The notes under the pieces: model-generated
What the model was told of the DNA's origin: nothing
Databases searched by the model: none
The model's input: the letters and a program-made list of their open reading frames with translations, nothing else
Made by a program: the position numbers and the translations under genes
Shown: positions 13,021 to 23,872 of the stretch, piece by piece
Position numbering within the stretch: position 1 is the stretch's first letter
Layout: every line of letters begins with the position of its first letter
Origin: Monilinia fructicola
Taxonomy: Eukaryota; Ascomycota; Leotiomycetes; Helotiales; Sclerotiniaceae
Direction of reading: 5' to 3'
Length of the DNA stretch: 64,000 nucleotides
NCBI GenBank assembly: GCA_008692225.1
Contig: VICG01000006.1
Coordinates: 2,439,001 to 2,503,000 of the forward strand

Positions 13021-14385
13021 CTAAACCAGCACTCTTCTCAGTCCCCCCACACCTCCCAATACCCTGCGACCACTCACGGCGCATCTACCTGCTCCACTCT
13101 CCCATTTTCCTTCTCTTCCTCTTGCCCCTTCTTTTGCATTATCCCCAGCCGGGGAACCGGCCCCCATAAATTTCTCCTGTAGCTCATGGATTCCCTCGAT
13201 CCATCGGTGGATACAGGTATAGCAATATACATACCCCGTTTGGCAAGCTGTTGGGGTCGTTATTTCTTCGAGACAGATTGGACAGTTTTCGAGGGAGGTT
13301 GAGGGAGACGGGGCGGGGACGACGTAGATGGGGAGGTGGGTTAAGGTTGAGATTGGGGGATTGGGTGGTTCATCGTCGGGGGAGTCTGTGGAGGCTTGTT
13401 TTTCTCCCGAGGTGGGTGAGGATGTGTTTTCGGATGTGGGCTTTGAGATGGCAGGTGGTGGTGTGTATGATATGATGGGCGGCGGTAATTCTAATCCCTC
13501 TGTGGCTTTTCGAGACAGCTGCCGGGCAAAATCACTCGCGTGCCACCATTCCAAGAACTTCAATGCGAAAATACTGGTCGGTAGCAATAACTTCAATCCC
13601 GCGCCCAACCTTCCCATGGCTAATCTCGGATCCAATAAACTTCTCATTCCCAAATTGGATCCGGATAACGAAGAGGTGGCATTCTTAATGGCCTCAAAGG
13701 CTTGGAAGTCCGCTTGACTCAATCTTCGGATCCTCGTTCCTATCAACCATAAAAATGGATCTGAATATACCCCGGAACCGGATTTCGAGCCCGAGAATAG
13801 ATACCGTAGATTAAATGCCAAGATGCTGAAATAGTATGCTGCGTTTACGCTGGGATATACATTGGTAAGGAACCACCGATAATAATGCAGGAATCGCTGT
13901 TTGAGCGTGGGATTTGGTGGCATCCGTGTATAATTTGCGCCGAGAAGAGCACGCGGTGCATTTATCTCCTGGGATTCGTCGAGTCGACGTTTCAGATACG
14001 GAATTCCGACGAGAACGGCAAGATTCTTCCATACATCTCCTCGACTTAATTTTGTCGTTTCTCGCAGGCTGGCGTTGGCTCCTTCGGCGGTAAGTCGTAG
14101 GTCTCCGACGGCGGCAGGTAAGGCTCGTTCGCGTTTTAGGGAGTAGAAGTTTTCGACGAAGGAGGAGGAATAGGTGGTTAGGTAGTGGTGTTCGATGGCT
14201 AGAAAGAGTAGGGCATGTATTTCGTGAAAGGAGTTTAGTATGGGGAGGAGGTGTCGGGGATTGCGGTGTGTGGCGATGGTCAAGAGGTAGTGGAGGGAAG
14301 GGGGGAGAAGAGATGACAGTTGATTCGAAGAAAGAAGTTCGAAGAGAGAGGGCTTGTAGGGGTCGAGGGGGGGTGAGGTAGACAT
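13021..14385 (-). CDS. pex12: Peroxisome biogenesis factor 12 (peroxin-12, RING subunit)
   Basis: A single exon of 454 residues, starting at the ATG at 14385 (MSTSPPLDPYKPSLFELLSS). An in-frame ATG 17 codons upstream is possible, but the chosen start gives the conserved PEX12 N-terminus. Matching family features: the N-terminal Pex2/Pex12 domain with membrane segments (HALLFLAIEHHYL; RFLHYYRWFLTNVYPSVNAA; YYFSILAFNLRYLFSG) and a C-terminal degenerate RING (CPICLEE, GYVYCYTCIHRW, then a single downstream Cys in GRCAVSGR). PEX12 forms the PEX2-PEX10-PEX12 ubiquitin ligase in the peroxisomal membrane, which recycles the import receptor PEX5. The linker before the RING is Pro/Ser-rich and poorly conserved. 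A Gly-rich insertion lies between the two halves of the RING. Confidence 0.93.
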   Translation of the reverse strand: MSTSPPLDPYKPSLFELLSSNQLSSLLPPSLHYLLTIATHRNPRHLLPILNSFHEIHALLFLAIEHHYLTTYSSSFVENFYSLKRERALPAAVGDLRLTAEGANASLRETTKLSRGDVWKNLAVLVGIPYLKRRLDESQEINAPRALLGANYTRMPPNPTLKQRFLHYYRWFLTNVYPSVNAAYYFSILAFNLRYLFSGSKSGSGVYSDPFLWLIGTRIRRLSQADFQAFEAIKNATSSLSGSNLGMRSLLDPRLAMGRLGAGLKLLLPTSIFALKFLEWWHASDFARQLSRKATEGLELPPPIISYTPPPAISKPTSENTSSPTSGEKQASTDSPDDEPPNPPISTLTHLPIYVVPAPSPSTSLENCPICLEEITTPTACQTGYVYCYTCIHRWIEGIHELQEKFMGAGSPAGDNAKEGARGREGKWESGAGRCAVSGRRVLGGVGGLRRVLV

Positions 14386-16355
14386 GGTGATGCGCGGTGT
14401 ATAGTGGTGAGTATTAGATGGTTTGTCTCGTTTCAAGCGATGTTATTAATAGTCGTGGTAAAAAGGGCGAGGTCCAATGGTAGATTTCGATGATTGATAG
14501 TGAAGTTTGTAAAAATACCTCGTCAAGGACCGCGAGGGATTCAAGATTCGCGGTTTGGTTTCGATGAAGTTGCAGTTGCAGTTAAGAGAGAAGCCAAACT
14601 TGAGACTATCAGGTGTATATTGATAGATAGGAGAAGGGATATTATTTGCGTCTCATATGGCATGATATACAACCGAAGACATTATACATAAGTCTGAAAA
14701 GAAGTAAAATATCATAAGTATCTACCAAAATGCAAGTACTAGGGAGGTAGTTCTCGTAGACAAGTATCAAGGTACCTTTTGTCGCGAGGCTGCGATGCCG
14801 AGGTTGAGAGAGCTTAAGCTTGAATTTCGGATTTATGAAATGATCACGTGCATTGGGGACAGATTTGGTATGTGGAAGCGACATAATTCGGTAAATTTCT
14901 CCTTCGGCAGTTTGTGTGTAGAAATCTGGAGTAGGTTTCAACTACCGAGACTATTGGGAGCTAAACGCCCTACTTCGTGACGACCAGGTTAGTAGTATAT
15001 GGTTTGGATGTCACCATTGAATGCATTTCGTTATCGAGCTATTTGATTGATTTTGTAGTTTCAATCTATTCTCGATGTCTGAAGGGATACATCTTTCGTT
15101 CCGTACGATTTGAATTGTTTAAATTTGCCAACGCTCAGATCTAGTCGATCACGGAGAAAGTCATTGCTAGGGCGGGATGATACTATTCAAATTATAGAGG
15201 CAATCACGCCTACAATAACAGTGAAGCATAGTTCCGTGTACACTTGCCCCCATGGACTATTTCAAGTTTCAGATATTTGCAGTTGGGGAAGCATCGTATC
15301 ACACATTCAGCACGAGATGCACCTGACTTCCTGTCGTACTGGAAACAACAACTGAGTTGAAGTCTTGTCACTTTCAGCATCTGAGATTACCCCCGCTCAT
15401 CAAGACTAGCGCACTGTGCAACGGTTTGCCAGTATTGTAAGTGGGTCTCGAAGCGTATTGACGGAGCTTGAAATGGTAAGTTTAAAATATACAGACAATC
15501 CATCTCAATATTTCATACAGTTTCACCAAAAATGGTCATTGCACATCAGTACCCTTATTTATGTATAAGTGTCACGTTAGCAAAATTGCCTGTTCTGCGA
15601 AATGAGCCAGAGAGCCGTTGCGAGTTTTGCAGCTTTCTCATGGAAGTTTCGTTCTTGAATGGTAGTTGTGGCGATCATGAGAACGCTCCTCCTCTCGTGG
15701 TATATCCAAGACAAGAAATTCTTCTTGCAACTATACCGAACCTACAGAAGGCTCATATAGTACACCGAGAGCCCATGCTTATAGACGGCTCCAGTTTGTA
15801 TAAGATAATCCCGGATATTGGTCGGCTCCTTAAACATCAAGTGGTGATGACTGAGCCATACTCTAAGTAGAAAGATATGGAACTTTGCTGTGCTGTGCTG
15901 TTGAGTCTAATGATGATATATACACCTCCACCAGCATATTTCATCCACTTTGACCTAGCTGAACCATCAATGAGCATTACCACGTAGTCAGCTTGGCCTC
16001 AATATTTGGCGTTCTTGGGCCATGAGAAAGATCATCATGCTTGGAGAATTTGCAAGTCTTTCAACGAAAACCAAATATTAAAAGTTTCACACGCACTATT
16101 CCAACTATCCTCCTTTTATTCTTTCCCGCGTGCACGAGATCTGTAGATTGGAGCTTGACCCTAGAAGAGCCTTCTGAACACATCTGTTCTTTCTATAAGT
16201 GAAGAGGCCATAACACAAAGAAATTAACATTCCCTTCTTCCAAATACGCAGCTCTGGGCTACAGCTGGGTCCAGAGTCTGTCGCTCAATAGCACTTAAAG
16301 CCGACGAAAGAGAATAAAATCAGGGTCTTTAGCTAATTCCTCTCAAGCACACTTT
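14386..16355. other. Non-coding stretch with a possible gene remnant near 15.1-15.9 kb
   Basis: No complete gene is supported. Two plus-strand frames at 15110-15355 and 15532-15870 have moderately protein-like composition. The second contains RCEFCSFLMEV, a CxxC-like pattern reminiscent of the N-terminal region of fungal HET-domain proteins. They cannot be joined with confidence, and no HET core motif follows. Treat as a possible decayed fragment. Confidence 0.25.
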
Positions 16356-16720
16356 TCACGTCATATCTTTCGATTTTAATTTTGATCTTGATTCATCTCT
16401 TGAATGTACATCGAAAATATATACAGCCCTAAGGAGAGGTAGACTGCCACCACTAACCTCCACTAATTCCCAATTCCCAAACTCCATGAATCCATCGGCT
16501 CGATTGAAAGCTGCGATATGTCTATAGGTATATATCCTATCCCATTCCTCCGAACCAACCTTCGATCCAACTTGGCCTGACATGAATCTCAAATCATCCA
16601 TAATATACTGCCAGCCAGGCACCGCATGCTCCTAATCTCTCCATGAAGACTCTTAGGAGCCTCCGCGTTCTTCAAAAATTTTGTCCCGCGAGCAGTCTGG
16701 GTAAATCGCGATCGATCAAC
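16356..16720 (-). other. Possible 3' exon(s) of the Ser-rich hypothetical gene
   Basis: An open minus-strand frame ending at 16356 (PGWQYIMDDLRFMSGQVGSK, then EEWDRIYTYRHIAAFNRADG) looks protein-coding but does not start with a good initiator. An adjacent frame just upstream (VDRSRFTQTARGTKFLKNAE) also looks coding but lies in a different register. An acceptor-like ATTAG precedes the first and ATCAG the second. No donor joins both cleanly to 16804-17407. Either an intron was missed or there is an indel. Confidence 0.3.
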
Positions 16721-16803
16721 ACCTGATACATGGTACGATTTCTCCCCTCCTCCCCTTCCCCCTCCCCCTCCCCCTCCAAATTTAAAACCCATCATCCTTA
16801 CCC

Positions 16804-17565
16804 TCACCAACAAACCCACTCCTCGCTCAGATTCTTCTCTGCAATCTTATTCGCATCCCCTTCGCTACCCCCCTCGAAAATCTTCACGTGGCCCTCCATA
16901 TCATCCGCCGCACCCCTTACCTCCCTCTTAACCTCGACAGTCTCCGTGAGAAGTATTTCCAGCGAGGAATTACTGCCCATGCTCTTCCTTCCTTTGCTGA
17001 GGCCACGTTGGGCATGATGGGGTTCTTCTGCAGGGGAGGTGGAATCTGGGAATCGATCCATCGAGACGATTAGGTGATCAATAGATGGACTTGGATCTGG
17101 GTTCGCGGTGATGGTCGTGGAGCTTTTGGAGGAGAGGAAGGGCGTGGAGTATTTGGGGTTGTGGGGGGTGGATGGCGGAGATGTGGAGGTTGAGTATATG
17201 GATATGGGTGAGGTGGGGGATGTTGGGGAAGCGGGGAATGTCGATGCTGAGCATGTCGATGTTGGGGATGCAGGGAATGTCGAGCGTGTCGATGCTGAGA
17301 AGAGGGATGTGGGCGATGGGGGGATGGAGCTTGAGGCGCTGGATACGGAGGTGAGGGTTGCAGTGGAATTCTTGCGGAGTTTGAGTGCGGTGGGTACTTT
17401 GTGTTTACTGTGAAGTTGGTGGTTAGCTTTTGTGGTGGATATGAGGTGCGAGAGGAGAGGAACTTACAAAAGCTGTTTTAGTTTCTGCATGCGTGGTGCT
17501 GGAGATGATGATGATGATGATGCTGATGATGTCATTGTTGTTGTAGTCGTTGTAGAGGCAGCCAT
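16804..17565 (-). CDS. Hypothetical Ser/Thr/Pro-rich protein
   Basis: Two exons on the minus strand: 17565-17468 and 17407-16804. The intron 17408-17467 has a GTAAGT donor and ACAG acceptor. As modelled it encodes 233 residues from MAASTTTTTTMTSSASSSSS. Exon 2 opens with a basic KHKVPTALKLRKN, followed by long Ser/Pro/Thr repeats (SASTFPASPTSPTSP-like) and an acidic/basic C-terminal part (LEILLTETVEVKREVRGA). It is probably largely disordered; no domain was recognised. The frame ends at a TGA embedded in a possible donor (GTGAGG), so the gene may continue into 16720-16356. Function unknown. Confidence 0.45.
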
Positions 17566-20500
17566 ATTTATGAATGAGCCGAAGCGATATGTACTTCTAT
17601 TTCGAGCATGTAATTTGAACCTCTGATTAAATATCAGATATGGGGAAATTTCAAAAAATGTATCGTCCAAAATATCCGTCAGATCTAAAACCCAAAAGGA
17701 TACCCTTCGACCCAAGACGTTGCGTTGCGTAGATCAGATTCTCGAATGAAAAACAATCCACAACGAATGACCAAATTCAAGTCGATAAAACACAGTCCAC
17801 AATACCAGGGACCATTCGACTTATATAGAAAACCCCAACGCCATCTTCCACCACCTATTTACGTAGGGAAACAGAAACTCTGTCTGGAACTACGCTTCGG
17901 TACACGCTCACTACCCCATCCAACAAATCCTACCTCGAATCAACACTAACGCGCCCCCTCGCTCAAAATATCCATACGTGACCCCTCCATACTCCCCTCG
18001 AAACACAAGATAAGACTCGCTCAGAGACTCCCGCTCCACAATTCCATCCGCTGCATTCTCGGGTGCCGGGACGTTTGTATTTCGATGATCGTTTGTGGGC
18101 TTTTCGTTGGGGGGGCAGGGGGTCGAGGCCAGAGGGTCGAGACTAGCAATTGAAGCTAGAGCGAGCTATTCGCTGCCCTTCTACAATGGAAGAATGGTGA
18201 AAAGAATCGAGATGAATTAGTGCATATGCTGGTGGTGTGTGCGCTGGGTATATTGCGTGTGTTTGGTGTGATTAATATACAATGCAGGTAGAGATAATTC
18301 TACTGTTTGTGGTTGTGGTTCGTGTAGTGAGTATTTAGAGCTGCTGGTGGTTTGTGCGTGGAGTAGCTTTATAGTTCTATAGTTCTAAAGTTCTATAGTT
18401 CCATTGTTCCATTGTTCTATTGTTCTATAGTATGAAGAATTGGTGGATGATTAGCATACAGAGTAATCTATTCTCTAATTAGTTCTAGTTCTATTGGGGG
18501 CCGAGTACCGGGTATCGTGACGGCGGAAAGGATGGCGTTAGGAATAGACTGACTGAATGTTGTTTTTGGAACCGGATCGGGTCTTAATATTGTCTAGTGT
18601 TTGATGTGGGTGTATTGTTTCAAGGTTTGTATTGTTGCATTGGTAGCTTCTATGAGGGTTGTGGGAGTGCGTGCACTGGCTACGTTGCGAGATGGGTTGA
18701 TTTGATTAGTATACAGATGCTTGAGACCTTCCAAGGTTATACTTTATACTTCAAGGTTTAAACTTTGAGCAAGTGCATTTGCCGATAGAATGCGTATGTG
18801 ACGGCGAGAGGTGGGAGTTATGAGTATGGGATTGGGATTGGATATATGGTGTTATATTTTGGGCTTGTGGTGTTTGTAGGTATGGGTGGAATGGATTATG
18901 GATGCTGGTATTGGTGATGGTATTAGTATATTGGAGTGTAATGATAGAAATCGGGATGGAGGATGGGGTTAGAGATGATTGATTTGGACTGTATCTTAAT
19001 ATCTACCAAGGACCTGGGTAGATATGTCTAGAAATTGAAAATGAGATGGAAACTACGACGAAGCCAAAAGAGAAGCTCTAAAATTCATTGACGAATCATA
19101 AGACGATGATTGTTCATCTCATTGCCTTACCGGTTCTTGCTATATTCTAGCTGGAGGTATGTGATGATATAGTATCTTCAAACCTTGAAGGTTTCGCAAC
19201 CATATATCTTTCTCCATATATGCAAAGAAATCCCTTCATTGAACATTATAAATCAATTGATCTACAACCTGATCTATAGTAGCTCTATTTAGTAAAGTTC
19301 ACAGCTCAAAAGTACGACATCTGAATGGATGATGAATGAGTTGATCTATACCTGCTACCTTTATCTATCTAGGTATACTTATATACAGAATATACTCATT
19401 GAGTAAATGATATACATACATGACGCGAATGAATGACGAAAAGAGGCATAGCGTGAAGGTTATAGACCCGTAGACTAGATTAGCTAGCGTCATGATGTTA
19501 TGCCTCAAGTACTGGTGATCGTCACCGGGATCTTGAATGTGGAGTGATGGGTGTTTTACCGTTGTCTGGGTTAGATATGTAAGTGTATAAAAGGTAGGCA
19601 TTGATATTTTCTCCTTTTCTATACTGTGATAATATTGCAGATACATTCTTAGTGGTATCATAGACTTTGATTTCTAATTCCTAGAATAGAACTAATCGCA
19701 GTGAAATATTGTGAATTGAAAGCGAAACCCCTTTACTCGATATACTGGTGAATCCATCATTCGCTAAAGCCAAACCAGACCCAAACCCAAACCCAAAGTA
19801 AAGATCAGAAGCTTTGTTTGATATTGAAAATTAATGGTAGATAAGAATATATAGCTTTCGATCAATATAGCTATCTAGATTATTAGATATCGATAAGCTT
19901 ATAAGGTTAATGAACTTGTATAGAACTAATCGCTGAGCTAGAATCCAACTTCCATCCAATTGAGTAGTTATATTGCGAACCAATGGTCCAGGCGTAGAGT
20001 GTCTTGCCCAAATGGTTTTATGCTATACTATCACAATGTAATATTATATATGTATATATATATATAATCAGTTTACAAATCTGATCATCTTTATTTTCAT
20101 AATGGGAAACGTTATCGACATTCTATAACCTTACTTAGGTTTAAGGCTTGATTTATGCGTAGATTAGTTCCAAGGCAACTCAGCTGTATATATGTATATG
20201 TATATCCATGAAGATATATATATATATATATATACAAACCAAAGGATAGAATTACAGAACAGTAGCATTGATATCAATATCTAAAGTAATGTAATATACT
20301 GGAATAAGATAATATGAGATGGAAAATACCCAGATAACTCATCGGATGAATAGGCAACTAGTAAGAATACTAATAAGAATACTTAGTACTAAGAATCGAC
20401 GGATAACGACTATCTCTCCGCGAAGTGGGGACTAAAAACTGGTGGAGGCTGAATCACAAACGTAATGTTGACGTTGTGCTAATGGAATGAATTGAGGAAT

Positions 20501-20869
20501 CGAGATCTGAGGCTGCATTTGTAGGTAGGAAGGTTGGGCTGGGTTGGATATTTAGGTCTGGGGATTTTCCGGTCATGGTTAGGAGTTAGATGTGTGAGTA
20601 TAAGTATAAGTATCAACAAAGCAATAAAATTCCAAATGTATTTACTTGTTCTAAGATGTTAGATTGAATTTGAAATCTCCTTCTGCATTGAATCCAAGTG
20701 GATTTTTATATTTGTATCGGATCTAGTATTAACACATTAGATATGTATAGAGTAGTTCTAATACTTGTGAAGGGTTCGGATAAAGATTCAGATTAGGATT
20801 CGCTACCTAGTTCTAGATTTGCTCTGGTCAAGCTCGGTCTAGATTTCAATTGCATATATACTTTGGATA
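17566..20869. other. Non-coding region upstream of the hypothetical gene
   Basis: About 3.3 kb without a supportable gene. Contents: a GC-richer patch at 17950-18130 that is partly open on the minus strand but has no start or recognised motif; short TATAGTTC/TTGTTC repeats at 18365-18430; TATATA-rich tracts at 20040-20070 and 20190-20235; and scattered low-complexity TA/GT DNA. Confidence 0.5.
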
Positions 20870-20871
20870 TA

Positions 20872-21663
20872 CTCGGGCGGGTTTTAAAAGAGGCATATGC
20901 TAAAATATAACTTATAATTATTCAGCGAAACCTTTATATAATTTTATAAAATTTATAAATATTATAGATTTAGTATTTTTATACTTAATATAAAAATTTT
21001 GTATTATAAAACCTAATATCAAATAAATAATAGTATAATAAAATGTATGAATATTGAAAATTTAATGAAAAATTAGAGATTTATATTAATATTGAATAGT
21101 TTAACGAATATTATAGTTAAACTTATCAAACTTTGTTAAATAATAAAAGAAAAGCTAAATTTTGAATATCTTATTTTAGAATTTTAATATCTTTATTGAT
21201 GTTTAAAATATAAATTAATAAAGTTGAAAATATAGGAAAATTTATAGGTTTCGAAGGGGTAAATTTGCTTATTTAGATTATATAAGCATATTTTTTTGTT
21301 AAAAATTTAAATTTTCCACCTTTTATATCAACATATATATTGATATAATAAATAATATTAAATTTTGTAATCATCTAATAAAACTTCAAAGCTTATATTA
21401 TTTTTCTGTAATTTTAATTTTTAATATTTATATATTTTTGAATTTAAAATTAATAAATTAATAAATACTAAAATTTTCTAAAATCACTAACTTTATAATA
21501 TTAATATTCTTTTAAGAATAATTTTTATAATATAAAAACTTCATAGGAAGATCTTAAAATACTAAATCTAATACATATATAAGTTATATTAAATTATATT
21601 AAGATTTCGTTGAATAATTATAAGTTTTATATTCGCCTATGCCTCTTTTAAAACGCGCCCGAG
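20872..21663. mobile_element. AT-rich terminal-inverted-repeat element (MITE-like, RIP-like decay)
   Basis: The two ends are inverted copies of each other for about 70 bp. The left end begins CTCGGGCGGGTTTTAAAAGA and the right end, read inward, begins CTCGGGCGCGTTTTAAAAGA. The element sits between TA dinucleotides (20870-20871 and 21664-21665), as for Tc1/mariner-type insertions. The interior is extremely AT-rich with no open frame of useful length. Several differences between the two ends are C/T or G/A transitions (for example GCGAAACC against ACGAAATC), as expected of repeat-induced point mutation. Family assignment rests on TA flanks and inverted ends only. Confidence 0.85.
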
Positions 21664-23872
21664 TATGTGTGTATACTTCTATCCAGTTCTCTATATGTAG
21701 CAAGGTTGCTTCTGGTGTTGATTTGATGGTTTATTTGAGATTACTTGATATACTCAAGGGGTGAGATGAAGGCTTACAGTATTGGGATTTGTTATTTTGA
21801 GAAATAGAGTATGCTTGAGTAAAGGTACTGTACTCTGTAGAGTTTCTTGGGGATTGATGGTTTATGTTATTTGATTAGTTGTTGTTGGGTTGTAATAGAA
21901 TTTCGGGTTGTTGAAAAAGGGGTTGTTTGTTTGGAAGGGTCTAGATGAAGGTCTAGATGAATGGATGGATGAATTTAGATTGGCTGGATTGATTTGAATT
22001 CATTGGACTGATTGATTGGATTGGATTGTGGATATATCCTCCAGCTACCTAGTATGCATGCTAACAATAATATAGATCTTAAACTATGTTCTGTGTTAAC
22101 CATATAAGACCTTTCCAAGGCTATTGCAAGTTAGAAGATGAAGTATATTAGGTAGCTGAAGGTACATAATATATATAAATGAAGTAAAGAAGAACATAGC
22201 AATATAAGATTATAAGATTATAAGATTATAAGATTATAAGATTATAAGATTATAAGATTATAAGATTATAAGATTATAAGATTATTTCCATTTAATTCCA
22301 TTCTTCATCTCTATGTTTTGTTCTACGTTTGATAAAAGACTACCTAGGTATTCTTAGTTCTAGTGAAGGTTGCTCTTGTTCTTGTTCTTGTCCTTGTTCT
22401 TACTGTTATTTATTCTTGCTCTTGGTTCTTTTGGCTCAATCAATATCAATAAGCATAGCTGGAGAGATTAGATCTTCAATTATTATTATTATTCATTTAT
22501 TATATTAACATCTCTCAAACCTTTGAATAATTAATGATATTCCTTTCCGCTGTGTAATAAATTACGTAATCAATCATCTACTAGTACCCGTGGACCTAGG
22601 TAATACTCATTAAATATCTACTTAACCACTTGTAGAACAAGTAATAATAAATACTTCTCGATCTGCTTCATTCACAAAATTAAACAATTAATAACAATTA
22701 ATAACAATCAACCTCGGAACTCTTTAATATTCATCAATCATCAAGAATTATTCTGTTATGAGATCCAGATCCATATTACAATATCAAATTCTATAAGAGT
22801 CATCATCACAGCCGGCCCGGGGAGGTATTCTGTACCGATTACACTCGTTATCAAAGAGAAGATCTCATCTCATCTTCATCTCATCTTCATCTCTCCTTCA
22901 TCTCTCCTTCATCAGTTATCCCCGAAGATTTAACCTTCTTATTTAACTCAAAACACTCCGTATATTCCCCATATTACGGTGGTTGGATGGTGATGCTGGT
23001 TAAATATATGAAGGAAGAAGACGAGAACGAACGAACGATACGACACGATACGATACGATACGGAACGAATAAACAAGTACAACCTAATACGCGGTGAACA
23101 TAACGACTTGGCTATAAGCTTGAAGAAAGGAAGGGAATAATGAAAAGAAATTGATTGAAAGTTTAAAAGTTAAACGCGCGATTATCGAATCATTCCGTTC
23201 CCTCGATAAGGTTAAGAATATCTGTCGTCTACTAGAAGGAAGATACGATACGATACGATACGATACTATCGACGGTATTCAACGACGGTATTCTACTCGA
23301 GTGGTATTCTTGTATTCTATTCTATTCTATTTACTCAGTTGTTACTCAACTATTCAACTATTCAACTGCTAGATTCCGTCTACTACTCTTCTAATCAACT
23401 ACACTACACCACTACTCAACAACTACTCGACTATTCGATTCAGTCTACTACTATTCTATCCCGTCTACTACTCTTCTAATCAACTACACTACTACACTAC
23501 TACACTACTACTCTCACTACTCAACTACTCAACTATTCGATTCCGTCTACTATTCTTCTAATCAACTACTCTATCCCCTCCTGTACTGTTCAACTACTTT
23601 TCAATACTATCTCGTCTACTAAATACATACATACACATCCATCTTCGAATTCAACCAACTCCCTTCCTTTTTGTGGTTGTTGGTCGACAATTGATCAAAA
23701 CCATACTTGCCTTCATTACGGACCGGACGGACTTCAAGACTCTGGGGAAATTCAATTCTGTACTCACTTCTCACTTCACACTTCACACTTCTCACCTCAC
23801 ACCTCAAACTTTCACTCTCTCACATTCCTCTTTAATGATTTATTGTTCCACACAATAACCATACATAATAAT
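21664..23872. other. Promoter-side intergenic DNA of the TM9SF gene
   Basis: About 2.2 kb, no gene seen. It holds a GATTATAA satellite (22208-22285), a TACCTAGGTA palindrome at 22341, ACGATACG-type repeats near 23035-23060 and 23240-23270, and a long C/T-rich track of CTACT/CAACTA repeats (about 23330-23620) leading to the start at 23873. Confidence 0.5.
22208..22285. repeat. GATTATAA tandem repeat, about 10 copies
   Basis: An 8-bp unit GATTATAA is repeated head to tail without interruption for 78 bp. It lies in AT-rich intergenic DNA, with no coding context. Confidence 0.95.
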
